A stretch of 64,000 nucleotides of DNA from Alterisphingorhabdus sp051668705 (GCF_051668705.1 NZ_CP196351.1:1612001-1676000); one strand, 5' to 3'; counted from the first letter of the stretch, positions 51,093-60,516 are shown. The notes: generated by a model from the sequence alone, not told the origin. Program-made: numbers and translations.

Positions 51093-51680
51093 TTGACCCA
51101 ATTCGAATTTCTCTTCGCCCTATATAGCCTTTTGCTCGGTTTTTCGATGATTGAGCTGCTCAAAGGTCTTGGGCGCACCGTGAAAATGCGGTTAAGGTTG
51201 AGTGATGATGAACAAAGTGGCCATCCTGTTGGCATTTTGACGCCATTACTGGGCCTGTTTGTAATGCTGGATCTGTTGAGTTTCTGGTATAGTGCGTGGG
51301 TTGCAAGGGAATTGGTCAGCATTTCAACATTTTCGCTAATGCTGATGACATTGTTTGCTTCCTGCTATTATCTTGCTGCTTATCTCACCTTCCCGGACAA
51401 GATATCGCATGATACCGATTTTGACGCTTATTACTTTCGTGTCCGCATACCGATAATTAGCCTGCTGCTTTTCCTCGTGATTTTCCAATATATATTCTAC
51501 GCAGTCCAGCCGGAAATGACCGCAAGGATACTGGCACCGCTGAACCTGATATTGACAGGTATTCTTATCCTGTTGATGCTGGGTACAATATTTTCACGCT
51601 CGCGGCCTATCCATATTGCCCTCTTGTCTGCTCTTATTATCCGATATGTTACTGTCTATATGTTGCCGCTGTTTTCGTAA
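51093..51680 (+). CDS. six-TM integral membrane protein, unknown function
   Basis: The 195-residue product is almost entirely hydrophobic, with about six membrane segments starting at residues ~4, 46, 77, 114, 141 and 170. The start appears to be a TTG at 51093, 12 bases after the preceding stop. No transporter or enzyme motif is recognised; the loops are short and the second is polar (RLSDDEQSGHPVG). It is probably cotranscribed with the HExxH gene before it and the MATE transporter after it. Confidence 0.7.
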   Translation: MTQFEFLFALYSLLLGFSMIELLKGLGRTVKMRLRLSDDEQSGHPVGILTPLLGLFVMLDLLSFWYSAWVARELVSISTFSLMLMTLFASCYYLAAYLTFPDKISHDTDFDAYYFRVRIPIISLLLFLVIFQYIFYAVQPEMTARILAPLNLILTGILILLMLGTIFSRSRPIHIALLSALIIRYVTVYMLPLFS

Positions 51681-51722
51681 ATTGATGCTTCCATTTGCTG
51701 CGGGTGACGGTATCCGCAGTTG

Positions 51723-53138
51723 ATGAAACAAATATCACCGATCAAGGCTGAGTCACCCAACGCTACGCGATCAAGTGGTTGGCGGCATGAGCTGCGCGCT
51801 ATGGTGGAGCTTGCATGGCCATTGGTACTGACCAATTTGACCATGGCGCTTATTGGTGCCAGCGACGTGTTGATGATTGGCTGGTTGGGTGCGGCGGACC
51901 TTGCTGGTGCGTCCATTGGTTTTAACTTCAATATGGTCGCTGCAATTTTTTGCATGGGGCTGGTGACAGCTTCTGCACCGATGATGGCCAGTGAGATAGG
52001 TCGCAAACCTAACTCCGTACGCGATGTACGGCGCACATTCCGCCAATCCTGCTGGGTGGCTATTTCTATTATAGTGCCCATATGGCTGGTGCTGTGGTGG
52101 ACGGAATATTGGCTGGTCCTGCTGGGCCAAAAGCCAGAGATTGCCTCTATCGCGCAGGATTATGTGCGCACCTATATGTTCTCTGTGCTGCCTTTCCTGT
52201 TGCTCATCATAGCGCGTAATTTCCTATCGGCACTGGAGCGGCCTATCTGGTCGCTGGTGATCGGCATTGGTGGTGTGTTGGTCAACATCATGGTCAACTA
52301 TCTGCTGATCTTTGGCAATTACGGCTTTCCCGCCCTTGGAGTAGTGGGTGCAGGTTTTGCCTCAATCTTTAGCAACAGCGCCATGTTCATTGCCATGATG
52401 GTGGTCATCGGGCGCGATAAGCAATTTCGGCGCTACCACCTGCTGGGCAATTTCTGGCGAGCAGACTGGCCCCGTTTCCGCCAAACCTGGGCCTTGGGTC
52501 TGCCTATAGCCGTGACATTTGGCCTAGAAGGCGGTGTGTTCAGCATTGCAGCGTTGCTCATGGGCCGGCTCGATACCATTTCCATTGCCGCTCATGCCAT
52601 CGCTATTCAAATTGCATCTCTTAGCTTCATGGTGCCCATGGGGCTTGGTCAGGCGGCCACGGTGCGCGTTGGCATAGGCTATGGCCGCAAAGACAGTGTC
52701 CTGATTACGCGTGCAGGCTGGACCGGTTTTTACCTAGGCACAGGCTTTATGGTCTTAATGGCGCTCTTTATCCTGGCCTTCCCTAGCCCGCTTGCCAGCC
52801 TGTTTCTTGATCGCAGCAATGCTGATGCAGACGCCGTATTGGCGCTGGCGATAGAATTCCTTTTCATTGCTGCCATTTTCCAGATTGTCGATGGAGCGCA
52901 GGTTGTGGGCATGGGCATGCTGCGCGGACTGCATGATACCCGTGTGCCGATGTTTATCGCCGCCTTTGGCTATTGGGGCATCGGCATAGGCGTCGGCGCA
53001 TGGCTAAGCTTTGGCGCAGGATGGCGCGGTGCGGGTCTATGGACAGGCCTGGCTGCCGGATTATCGGTGGTTGCCGTGCTGATGGTTACGCGCTGGATGA
53101 TGCGCGGACGCTTGGATTTGGTCCCAAGCGCCCAATAA
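51723..53138 (+). CDS. MATE family efflux transporter
   Basis: The 471-residue product has about 12 membrane segments and the NorM-type arrangement of two homologous halves. The N-terminal segment AWPLVLTNLTMALIGASDVLMIGWLGAADLAGAS is typical, and so are VTASAPMMASEIG and the second-half GLGQAATVRVGIGYGRKD. MATE proteins export cationic drugs or metabolites using sodium or proton gradients; the substrate is unknown. An in-frame TTG lies one codon upstream of the chosen ATG. Confidence 0.93.
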   Translation: MKQISPIKAESPNATRSSGWRHELRAMVELAWPLVLTNLTMALIGASDVLMIGWLGAADLAGASIGFNFNMVAAIFCMGLVTASAPMMASEIGRKPNSVRDVRRTFRQSCWVAISIIVPIWLVLWWTEYWLVLLGQKPEIASIAQDYVRTYMFSVLPFLLLIIARNFLSALERPIWSLVIGIGGVLVNIMVNYLLIFGNYGFPALGVVGAGFASIFSNSAMFIAMMVVIGRDKQFRRYHLLGNFWRADWPRFRQTWALGLPIAVTFGLEGGVFSIAALLMGRLDTISIAAHAIAIQIASLSFMVPMGLGQAATVRVGIGYGRKDSVLITRAGWTGFYLGTGFMVLMALFILAFPSPLASLFLDRSNADADAVLALAIEFLFIAAIFQIVDGAQVVGMGMLRGLHDTRVPMFIAAFGYWGIGIGVGAWLSFGAGWRGAGLWTGLAAGLSVVAVLMVTRWMMRGRLDLVPSAQ

Positions 53139-53141
53139 TGC

Positions 53142-53741
53142 TTATTCTGGCTTTTTCGCGACCCCGACATAGGCTGCGCGTAACAAACGGTCTTTAATCA
53201 TATAACCGGTCTGCATCTCCTGCACCACAATGCCTGGTTCATGCTCATCGGTCGGGATTTCGACCATTGCTTGATGCTGATTGGGGTCTAGCGGCAAATG
53301 CATAGCTGGAATGCGGGTGATATTATGCTTGGTGAAAACGGTTTCCAGTTCACGGCCTGTTGCCAACAAACCGTTGACAAGACCCTTCCATTTTTCATCT
53401 TCGCGCAGTTCTTCAGGGATTGCTTCCAGCGCCCGTGCCAAATTGTCTGACACAGAAAGAATATCGCGGGCAAAGCCAGTAGCGGCATAATTGCGCGCAT
53501 CTTGCGCTTCTTTTTCCATACGCCGCCGCACATTTTGCGTTTCGGCGTGGGCATATAGGGCCTGCTGCTTGGCTTCTGCCAGCTCCGCCTCTAGCGCAGC
53601 GATTTTATCAGCCTCTTCATCGGCTACATCTGCTGCACAATCGCCGGTATCGCGCAATTCCTCTGGAACGCCTTCCATCTCTTTAGCGGCTTCCGCATCC
53701 ATGGTTGCGTCTGATTGTGTATCTTTGTCGTTCTCTGTCAT
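53142..53741 (-). CDS. grpE: nucleotide exchange factor GrpE
   Basis: GrpE releases ADP from DnaK. The 199-residue product has an acidic N-terminus, a long coiled-coil helix (DKIAALEAELAEAKQQALYAHAETQNVRRRMEKE) and the C-terminal beta-wing GIVVQEMQTGYMIKDRLLRAAYVGVAK. GAGAGAC precedes the ATG. It lies 26 bases after hrcA and converges on the MATE gene with a three-base gap. Confidence 0.96.
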   Translation of the reverse strand: MTENDKDTQSDATMDAEAAKEMEGVPEELRDTGDCAADVADEEADKIAALEAELAEAKQQALYAHAETQNVRRRMEKEAQDARNYAATGFARDILSVSDNLARALEAIPEELREDEKWKGLVNGLLATGRELETVFTKHNITRIPAMHLPLDPNQHQAMVEIPTDEHEPGIVVQEMQTGYMIKDRLLRAAYVGVAKKPE

Positions 53742-53767
53742 TGTCTCTCGTCAAAACTTTCTAAGCA

Positions 53768-54817
53768 TTATTTTAGCAGGCTTGTCAGACTGCGTGCTGT
53801 GAAATCCACCATGGGTACGACACGGGCATAGTTCAACCTTGTCGGGCCAATAACACCGACAACACCAACAACACGCCCTTCCCCATCCCTGTAGGGCGCG
53901 GCTATCACAGACGAACCAGAAAGCGAAAACAATTTATTCTCTGCGCCAATGAAAATTCGTGTTGATTTTGCTTCACGGGCGGTTTGCAACAAACCCGCTA
54001 TCTCCTGCATTTCCTCCAATTCACCCAGCAATTTGCGAACACGTTCCAGATCAGCCACGGCCTCATTATCCAGCAAATTTGCCTGACCGCGTACGATAAG
54101 CACAGGCCGCTCGCTGCTATCTTCCGACCAGATGGCAATACCTTTGGCCACTAAGTCAGCGCTGACCGCATCAATTGCGCGGCGTTCTTTCATAATCTCG
54201 TCCAGCATAGCCGATTTGGCTTCCGACAGGCTCCGTCCAGCAAAATTGGCTGTAATAAAATTGGCCGCTTGCTCCAAGGCAGAGGCAGGCAAAGGCGCAT
54301 CGACATGCAGGATGCGGTTTTCAACGCTGCCGTCTTGATCGACAATAACCGCCAATATTTGATAGTCGGACAGCCGCACGAAACTGCATTGACGCAATAT
54401 AGGTTCACGTTGCGGCACCATGACCACACCTGCACAGGCTGACAGGCCAGACAAAGCTGTAGTCGCAGCAGCCAGCGCATCCTGTATCGGTCCATCACCC
54501 ACCATTTGCCGCGATATAATCAGCTGTTCCTCAGCGCTCGGCTCGGCAACCTGCATCATGCCATCGACAAACAGCCGCAACCCCAATTCCGTGGGCATAC
54601 GGCCAGCACTTGTGTGCGGGGCGGCCAATAATCCAACTTCTTCAAGGTCTTGCATAACATTACGAATTGACGCCGGTGACAGATTGACGTCAGAATTTTT
54701 GGAGATAGTGCGCGATCCGACAGGGCTGCCGCTTTCAATAAAATTTTCAACAACGACGCGGAAGATATCACGTGTACGGCTATCAAGATCATGCAATGGG
54801 GTCTCTGTCATGGGCAT
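53768..54817 (-). CDS. hrcA: heat-inducible transcription repressor HrcA
   Basis: HrcA binds CIRCE elements and represses groESL-type heat-shock genes. The 349-residue product has the N-terminal winged-helix segment GSPVGSRTISKNSDVNLSPASIRNVMQDLEEVGLLAAPHTSAGRMPT and the C-terminal GVVGVIGPTRLNYARVVPMVDFTA. The start may be ATG 54817 or 54811. No CIRCE sequence is visible near it or near dnaK, so its target operon must be elsewhere. It is divergent from rph, as in many alphaproteobacteria. Confidence 0.96.
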   Translation of the reverse strand: MPMTETPLHDLDSRTRDIFRVVVENFIESGSPVGSRTISKNSDVNLSPASIRNVMQDLEEVGLLAAPHTSAGRMPTELGLRLFVDGMMQVAEPSAEEQLIISRQMVGDGPIQDALAAATTALSGLSACAGVVMVPQREPILRQCSFVRLSDYQILAVIVDQDGSVENRILHVDAPLPASALEQAANFITANFAGRSLSEAKSAMLDEIMKERRAIDAVSADLVAKGIAIWSEDSSERPVLIVRGQANLLDNEAVADLERVRKLLGELEEMQEIAGLLQTAREAKSTRIFIGAENKLFSLSGSSVIAAPYRDGEGRVVGVVGVIGPTRLNYARVVPMVDFTARSLTSLLK

Positions 54818-54964
54818 TATCTAGAGTGTGTCAGGCTATTGCTCAAGTTCTACAGCCAGTTAATTAGCATCAATGACCAAGCAAGCGGCAATAAATCGGC
54901 TGGCCAGGCAAGGCGACTTATTATAACGCACTGCACCAAGACCCATCATCAGGAGAATCACCCA

Positions 54965-55684
54965 ATGTCTACCCGCCCATCAGGCCGCGCGCCCGACGAA
55001 ATGCGCGAAATCACTGTTGAAACCGGCTATACCAAACATGCGGAAGGCTCTTGCCTGATCAGCTTTGGCCATACCAAAGTCTTGTGCACAGCCAGTATTG
55101 AAGAGCGTATCCCGCCATGGTTGCGCGGCAAGGGCGAAGGCTGGGTTACTGGAGAATATTCCATGCTGCCACGCTCTACCCATACCCGCAGTTCACGCGA
55201 AGCCGCGCGAGGCAAGCAATCTGGCAGAACACAAGAAATTCAGCGGCTTATTGGACGTTCTTTACGTGCAGTTGTGGATTTGAAAGCCTTAGGTGAGCGG
55301 CAGATCACATTGGATTGCGACGTCATTCAGGCTGATGGCGGCACCCGAACGGCCTCTATTTCTGGTGCGTGGGTGGCGCTCCGCCTTGCCGTCAATACAT
55401 TGCTTGACCAGAAGCTGATAGACAAAGACCCTATCACCCAAAAAATTGCCGCTATTAGCTGCGGTATTTTCAAAGGCACGCCGGTTCTCGATCTGGATTA
55501 TGATGAAGACAGCAACGCCGATGCTGACGCCAATTTTGTATTGATAGGCGATGGCAATATCGCAGAAGTGCAAGCAACAGCGGAAGGCGCGACCTATGAT
55601 GAGGAAGCGTTGCTGCGATTGTTGCGCCTTGCACGCATGGGCTGCACGGATATTTTTGCCGCCCAAGAAAAAGCGACCAGCTAA
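54965..55684 (+). CDS. rph: ribonuclease PH
   Basis: RNase PH is the phosphorolytic 3'-5' exoribonuclease that trims tRNA precursors. The 239-residue product has the typical N-terminus (RPSGRAPDEMREITVETGYTK), the RNA-binding and catalytic segment IPPWLRGKGEGWVTGEYSMLPRSTHTR and LDCDVIQADGGTRTASISGAWVAL. AGGAGAATC precedes the ATG at 54965. rdgB follows 58 bases downstream. Confidence 0.97.
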   Translation: MSTRPSGRAPDEMREITVETGYTKHAEGSCLISFGHTKVLCTASIEERIPPWLRGKGEGWVTGEYSMLPRSTHTRSSREAARGKQSGRTQEIQRLIGRSLRAVVDLKALGERQITLDCDVIQADGGTRTASISGAWVALRLAVNTLLDQKLIDKDPITQKIAAISCGIFKGTPVLDLDYDEDSNADADANFVLIGDGNIAEVQATAEGATYDEEALLRLLRLARMGCTDIFAAQEKATS

Positions 55685-55742
55685 TCACCAGCCAATATGC
55701 CGTCATGCTGGAGGGATTCCGGTATGGCGGCATGAGAGAAAT

Positions 55743-56381
55743 ATGACCCAGCGCAAACTCACACCCGGCCGCCTGATCATCGCCACCCATAATAAGGGCA
55801 AGCTGGCTGAGATTGATGCCTTATTGGCGCCATATGGCATGACGACCGAGGCAGCAGGTGATTTGGGACTGGATGAGCCGGATGAAACAGGCACGGCCTT
55901 TGCCGAAAATGCACTGATCAAGGCACAATCAGCCTGTGACGCAACCGGATGTGTCGCATTAGCGGATGATAGTGGGCTATGTGTTGCGGCTCTGGGCGGT
56001 GCGCCCGGTGTTTATACTGCGGATTGGGCTGAACGACAGCCATTTGAAGCTGGCGCATTGGGTGGTCCGGGCCGTGACTGGTATCTGGCAATGGGCAAGG
56101 TAGAGGGCAAATTGGCGGAATTGGGGCCAGATGCGGACCGCAGCGCCTATTTTGTATCAACCCTTGCCTTGGTCTGGCCCGATGGTGAGCAATTGGTCGT
56201 TGAAGGCCGCGCTCAGGGTCATCTGACATGGCCACCACGTGGAACCTTGGGTTTTGGGTATGATCCGGTCTTTGTGCCTCAAGGTTTTAAACAAAGCTAT
56301 GCCGAGTTGGGCCCGGAACATAAGCTGGAATATGATCACCGTGCGGCGGCTTTTGCCAAATTGGTCGCTATGGTATTTTAA
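55743..56381 (+). CDS. rdgB: XTP/dITP diphosphatase (RdgB/HAM1 family)
   Basis: This enzyme hydrolyses non-canonical purine triphosphates such as ITP and XTP to monophosphates, which keeps them out of DNA and RNA. The 212-residue product has the N-terminal THNKGKLAEIDALL, the central ALADDSGLCVAALGGAPGVYTADWA and the C-terminal GTLGFGYDPVFVPQG and YDHRAAAFAKL motifs. The ATG at 55743 starts the conserved region; the frame extends upstream through the end of rph. Confidence 0.96.
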   Translation: MTQRKLTPGRLIIATHNKGKLAEIDALLAPYGMTTEAAGDLGLDEPDETGTAFAENALIKAQSACDATGCVALADDSGLCVAALGGAPGVYTADWAERQPFEAGALGGPGRDWYLAMGKVEGKLAELGPDADRSAYFVSTLALVWPDGEQLVVEGRAQGHLTWPPRGTLGFGYDPVFVPQGFKQSYAELGPEHKLEYDHRAAAFAKLVAMVF

Positions 56382-56402
56382 ACTAACATATATTAGCCCA
56401 AC

Positions 56403-57014
56403 TCAACCTTTTAGCGGGTCGCGGCCGACAATATTGCCGCCGGGGCTATAGCGACAGACCAGATAGTCATTTTGCCGATTGCTGGAGAGTGCGCAGCCGA
56501 CTTTCGTGGTGCTTGGCCAAATAATTTGGGTGTAATGGCCGACATCGCCCCAATTGCCGGTGCGGCTATTGTTGGGAAATATGCCATTTTTATAGTCTTT
56601 GCGCTCATCAATCCAAGCATTGACCATCTCGTCATAGGAAAAGGCAGTGCGCGTGCCCATCCACAGATTTTCTCCTTCAGCATTATAGCCGCCATTGGCG
56701 GGGTCATGCTGAAAGCGGCCGGTACGCGCTAAAGTGTCTGCATAGGTCTTTGCTGATGCGACCAGCGCGTTATCCCAAACCAAAGGCGGGGCATTGACGG
56801 CCCGACGCGCGGCATTATGGCGCGTCATCATAGATTGCTTCAATGCGCTATCACTGCGCCGTGCCTCACTGCCGTCATAGGCGGATTGTATAATTGGCGG
56901 CGACTGGGACGGCGATCGGCTAGCTGTGCTTGCCTCAGTAGTGGGATTACCAGCGGGAATACAGCCAAGCATTACTGGCGTAAGAGCGGCCAAAAGGATA
57001 AGAGCGCGTTTCAT
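56403..57014 (-). CDS. CAP (SCP/PR-1)-domain lipoprotein
   Basis: The 203-residue product has a lipoprotein signal (MKRALILLAALTPVMLGC) and a Ser/Thr-rich linker. A CAP domain follows: MMTRHNAARRAVNAPPLVWDN, YNAEGENLWMG, VNAWIDERKDY, then GHYTQIIW with the conserved CAP histidine and YLVCRYSPGGNIVG. Bacterial CAP proteins are exported, with suspected lipid-binding or protease-like roles; none is proven here. The gene lies between rdgB and hemW on the opposite strand, and its ATG abuts the hemW ATG (CATATG). Confidence 0.88.
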   Translation of the reverse strand: MKRALILLAALTPVMLGCIPAGNPTTEASTASRSPSQSPPIIQSAYDGSEARRSDSALKQSMMTRHNAARRAVNAPPLVWDNALVASAKTYADTLARTGRFQHDPANGGYNAEGENLWMGTRTAFSYDEMVNAWIDERKDYKNGIFPNNSRTGNWGDVGHYTQIIWPSTTKVGCALSSNRQNDYLVCRYSPGGNIVGRDPLKG

Positions 57015-58226
57015 ATGGCCATATCTACACCAACAAATATGAACGTTACGCAAATGCAAGCGGCACAAAGCAACAATTTGGCGCTATATATCCATTGGCC
57101 CTTTTGCGTGTCAAAATGCCCTTATTGTGACTTTAACAGCCATGTTCGTGACAAAATAGACATGACGTCATGGCGCCATGCATTATTGGCCGATATGGCT
57201 CATGAGGCGGCTTTGCTGCCCGACCGGACACTCACTAGCATCTTTTTTGGCGGTGGTACGCCCAGCCTGATGCCCCCCGAGCTGGTGAGCGACATCATTG
57301 CGCAAGCAGCACTTCATTGGCGCTTTTCTGATGATATAGAAATTACGTTAGAGGCCAATCCATCTTCGGTTGAGGCCGCTCGCTTTGCTGACCTTGCACA
57401 GGCGGGCGTCAACCGTGTCTCTTTGGGAATGCAGAGCTTTGATGATGCTGAACTCAGCTTTTTAGGCCGCGCCCATTCGGCAAAAGAAGGCTTAGCAGCG
57501 CTGGACACTGCACAGACCCACTTTGGGCGCGTTACCTTTGATCTGATTTACGCTCTGCCCGAACAGTCATTGGAAGACTGGCAGGCCATGCTCGCCAAGG
57601 CATTGGCGTTTGGAACGGGGCATTTATCGCTCTATCAACTTACCATAGAGCCCAATACCCGCTTTGCCAGCGATGTACGCCGTAATGTGTTTGCGCCGAT
57701 GGATGATGAACGCGCCGCTGATTTCTATCTTGCAACCGCTCAGCAAACGCAGGCAGCCGGCCTTAATGCCTATGAAATCAGCAATTATGCCGCATCACAG
57801 CAGCAAAGCCGCCACAATCTGACCTATTGGCGTTATGGTGACTATGCTGGCATTGGCCCTGGCGCACATGGGCGGCGTGGCGGCATGGCAACCGAGCGTC
57901 ATAAAAAACCGGAAAATTATCTCTCCGCCATTGAGCGCAACCAACATGGTATGAAGGTTGAAAATCTATTGACGCCAATAGAGGCCGCGCAAGAAGCTGT
58001 CCTAATGGGGTTACGGTTAATGGAAGGCATTGATTTACATGCTTTAGAGCAGCGCTTCAAGCTTGCGAGAGAGAATATTATTGATATGGAAAGCCTTGCT
58101 ATATTGACCTCCCAAAATATCTGCACTTTCAATGGCAATATATTGAACATAAATGATGAAAGCAGATTATTGCTGGATGGCATCTTAGCGCAGATATTGC
58201 GTTTCAGCCCGCAAACTATGGTCTAA
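57015..58226 (+). CDS. hemW: radical SAM heme chaperone HemW
   Basis: HemW (formerly annotated as a coproporphyrinogen III oxidase-like protein) is a radical SAM protein that binds heme for delivery to respiratory proteins. The product is about 403 residues with the cluster motif CVSKCPYC (C31, C35, C38), FFGGGTPSLM and RVSLGMQSFDDAELSFLGR. The start is uncertain: the ATG at 57015 directly touches the start codon of the divergent CAP gene, and ATGs at 57039 or 57054 are possible. An upstream extension of the frame runs antisense to the CAP gene and is rejected. Confidence 0.92.
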   Translation: MAISTPTNMNVTQMQAAQSNNLALYIHWPFCVSKCPYCDFNSHVRDKIDMTSWRHALLADMAHEAALLPDRTLTSIFFGGGTPSLMPPELVSDIIAQAALHWRFSDDIEITLEANPSSVEAARFADLAQAGVNRVSLGMQSFDDAELSFLGRAHSAKEGLAALDTAQTHFGRVTFDLIYALPEQSLEDWQAMLAKALAFGTGHLSLYQLTIEPNTRFASDVRRNVFAPMDDERAADFYLATAQQTQAAGLNAYEISNYAASQQQSRHNLTYWRYGDYAGIGPGAHGRRGGMATERHKKPENYLSAIERNQHGMKVENLLTPIEAAQEAVLMGLRLMEGIDLHALEQRFKLARENIIDMESLAILTSQNICTFNGNILNINDESRLLLDGILAQILRFSPQTMV

Positions 58227-58253
58227 TCCTATAAAGGCTGTTAGGCTGTTCAC

Positions 58254-59156
58254 ATGAGCCAATCCATGGTTATCACCCGCTGGCAAGAGCATTTGCAGCG
58301 TGACAAGCGCAGGTCACCACATACTGTGCGTGCTTATGTCGCTACGGCGCAAAGACTTATGGAAGGCGTGCCGTCATTATCAGACTGGCAGAGCATAGCC
58401 GCTTTGTCACCGCAACAGATCCGCAGCTTTCTGGCGTCACGCAGGATGGACGGCATAGGCAATCGCAGTATTGCACGTGAACTGTCAGTCATCCGCAATT
58501 TCGTAGCTTTTGCCGCAAAGCAATGTGAATTGTCAGGTCAGAAACCCCCAAAAGCCAAACCTATGCCGCGTGGCCCAAGGCTGAAGCGAACATTGCCGCG
58601 CGCTGTCACCCCCGATGCCGTCATGCTCTTGGCGGGCGCTGTGCGTGATTTACATGATGAACCATGGCTGCAAGCGAGAGACTGGGCTATTCTGTTATTG
58701 CTATACGGCGCTGGATTGCGGATTAGTGAAGCGCTCTCCCTGAATAGCGATGCCTTGCCCCTTGGCGAAACGCTGGTTCTGACTGGCAAAGGCAATAAGC
58801 AACGCGTTGTTCCCTTATTGGATACTGTACGCGATGCTATCCATGGCTATGCCGAGCAATGCCCATTTATAGACACAACCGGCCCATTATTCCGCGGCGC
58901 GCGCGGTGGCCGGTTGAACCCAGCGATCATAAGGCGCGCCATGCAAGCGGCACGCACTGCGCTCGGCCTGCCAGATGGCACCAGCCCCCATGCCCTGCGA
59001 CACAGTTTTGCCACGCACTTACTCGGCGCAGGAGCAGATTTGCGCAGCCTGCAAGAGCTACTCGGCCATAGCAGCCTTAGCTCAACGCAGATTTATACAA
59101 AAGTGGATGCGGCGCAACTTCTGGATGTCTATGAAAATGCGCACCCAAGAGCTTGA
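58254..59156 (+). CDS. xerC: tyrosine recombinase XerC
   Basis: The partner of XerD in dimer resolution. The 300-residue product has an N-terminal SAM-like domain (WQEHLQRDKRRSPHTVRAYVATAQRLM) and all catalytic residues: Arg in GAGLRISEALSL, Lys in TGKGNKQRVVPL, HALRHSFATHLLGAGADLRSLQELLGH and the Tyr in STQIYTKVD. The family split between XerC and XerD is made here from the short linker and from the neighbour of each gene; swapping them cannot be fully excluded. It converges on gshB. Confidence 0.92.
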   Translation: MSQSMVITRWQEHLQRDKRRSPHTVRAYVATAQRLMEGVPSLSDWQSIAALSPQQIRSFLASRRMDGIGNRSIARELSVIRNFVAFAAKQCELSGQKPPKAKPMPRGPRLKRTLPRAVTPDAVMLLAGAVRDLHDEPWLQARDWAILLLLYGAGLRISEALSLNSDALPLGETLVLTGKGNKQRVVPLLDTVRDAIHGYAEQCPFIDTTGPLFRGARGGRLNPAIIRRAMQAARTALGLPDGTSPHALRHSFATHLLGAGADLRSLQELLGHSSLSSTQIYTKVDAAQLLDVYENAHPRA

Positions 59157-59163
59157 TTAAAAA

Positions 59164-60108
59164 TTATAACTTGGATTCTATTGCATCCCAAATCATCGCA
59201 CCGCAGTTCACACCATCAAAGTCATCAATGGCAACTATTCCAGTTGGTGAAGTCACATTTATTTCGGTCAACCATTTGCCACCAATCACGTCGATGCCCA
59301 CAAAGACCAATCCGCGTTTTTTAAGCTCAGGGCCCATGGCGTCGCAGATTTCCTGCTCTCTTGGAGTCAACTTTGTGGCTTCTGCATAGCCGCCTTGCGC
59401 CAGATTGGAGCGAAACTCCCCTTCCCCGGGCTTACGATTGATTGCGCCGACCACTTCGCCATCGACCAGAACAATGCGCTTATCACCCTCTTGGACCTCG
59501 GGCAGGAAGGGTTGCACCATATGCGGTTCAGGCCAGGTCTGGTTAAACATCTCCATCAATGCCGATAGATTGCTACCATCCGCAGGCACCTGAAATATCG
59601 CTTTTCCGCCATTACCGTGCAGCGGCTTCACCACAAGAGCGCCATGCTTTGCCTGAAAATCGCGAACCTCGTCCAGTGAGCGCGTGATGAGCGTTGGCGG
59701 CATAAACTCCGCATAATCCAGCACAAACACCTTTTCAGGCGCATTGCGCACTGAAGCAGGGTCATTAATCACCAATGTTTCGCCCGCTAATCGCTCCAGC
59801 AAATGGGTTGCGGTGATATAGCCCAGATCAAAAGGCGGGTCTTGCCGCATCAAAATGACGTCAATATCGCGGCCCAGATCGAGTGTGACAGCATCGCCTT
59901 TGGTGAAATGGTCGCCCTGCACCTTTTGTACCGTCACAGGATGGGTCTTAGCGCGCACACGGCCAGCCTCATAGGTCAGGGTTTCAACATCATAATGGAA
60001 AAGCACATGCCCGCGGGCCTGTGCAGCCAGCATCAATGCAAAACTGGAATCGCCTTGAATATTAACGCTTTCAATGGGGTCCATCTGTACTGCAACGCGC
60101 AATGCCAT
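59164..60108 (-). CDS. gshB: glutathione synthetase
   Basis: GshB joins gamma-glutamylcysteine and glycine with ATP. The 314-residue ATP-grasp enzyme starts MALRVAVQMDPIESVNIQGDSSFALMLAAQARGH and has ILMRQDPPFD, VVKPLHGNGGKAIF and VGIDVIGGKWLTEINVTSPTG. GGAGAATAAA precedes the ATG at 60108; an in-frame ATG at 60129 is less likely. yraN and rsmI lie upstream on the same strand, 39 bases away. Confidence 0.97.
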   Translation of the reverse strand: MALRVAVQMDPIESVNIQGDSSFALMLAAQARGHVLFHYDVETLTYEAGRVRAKTHPVTVQKVQGDHFTKGDAVTLDLGRDIDVILMRQDPPFDLGYITATHLLERLAGETLVINDPASVRNAPEKVFVLDYAEFMPPTLITRSLDEVRDFQAKHGALVVKPLHGNGGKAIFQVPADGSNLSALMEMFNQTWPEPHMVQPFLPEVQEGDKRIVLVDGEVVGAINRKPGEGEFRSNLAQGGYAEATKLTPREQEICDAMGPELKKRGLVFVGIDVIGGKWLTEINVTSPTGIVAIDDFDGVNCGAMIWDAIESKL

Positions 60109-60147
60109 TTTATTCTCTCCGCAAAACATAGTGATTTGGCACCTGAC

Positions 60148-60516
60148 CTAATGGCCATCATGCCAGACATTCACCAAATGGCGCGGCCAGCGGCGCGGTG
60201 CAACCAATATTACGTCAATGGACACGCTTTCGCCTTTGCTCGCATAAAGATGCGCTACTGACTCCGCAGCCGCCGCCACCCTTTTCAGCCGGTGATGGTC
60301 TATAGCATCGCGCAGGGCCGCAGCGCTGCTCCGCCGTTTCACCTCTACAAAGGCCACGGTGCCGAAGCGTTTTGCGATAAGATCAATTTCACCACGCCGA
60401 GTTTTCACTCTGCGCCCGACAATCCGCCACCCTTTCATCATCAAATAGAATGCGGCAAGCGCTTCGCCGCGTCTGCCTTGTTTTTCAGCGTTCTGACGGC
60501 GGTTATAGCCGGGCAT
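60148..60516 (-). CDS. YraN family (UPF0102) nuclease-like protein
   Basis: The 122-residue product is typical of UPF0102: GRRGEALAAFYLMMKGWRIVGRRVKTRRGEIDLIAKRFGTVAFVEVKRRSS shows the restriction-endonuclease-like E-D-ExK pattern. The biological role is not established. Its ATG shares a base with the rsmI stop (TAATG), giving the common rsmI-yraN pair. Confidence 0.9.
   Translation of the reverse strand: MPGYNRRQNAEKQGRRGEALAAFYLMMKGWRIVGRRVKTRRGEIDLIAKRFGTVAFVEVKRRSSAAALRDAIDHHRLKRVAAAAESVAHLYASKGESVSIDVILVAPRRWPRHLVNVWHDGH

Noticed and set aside
54818..54964. CIRCE element between hrcA and rph
   Set aside because: No TTAGCACTC-N9-GAGTGCTAA or recognisable half is present. Only GAGTG occurs by itself.
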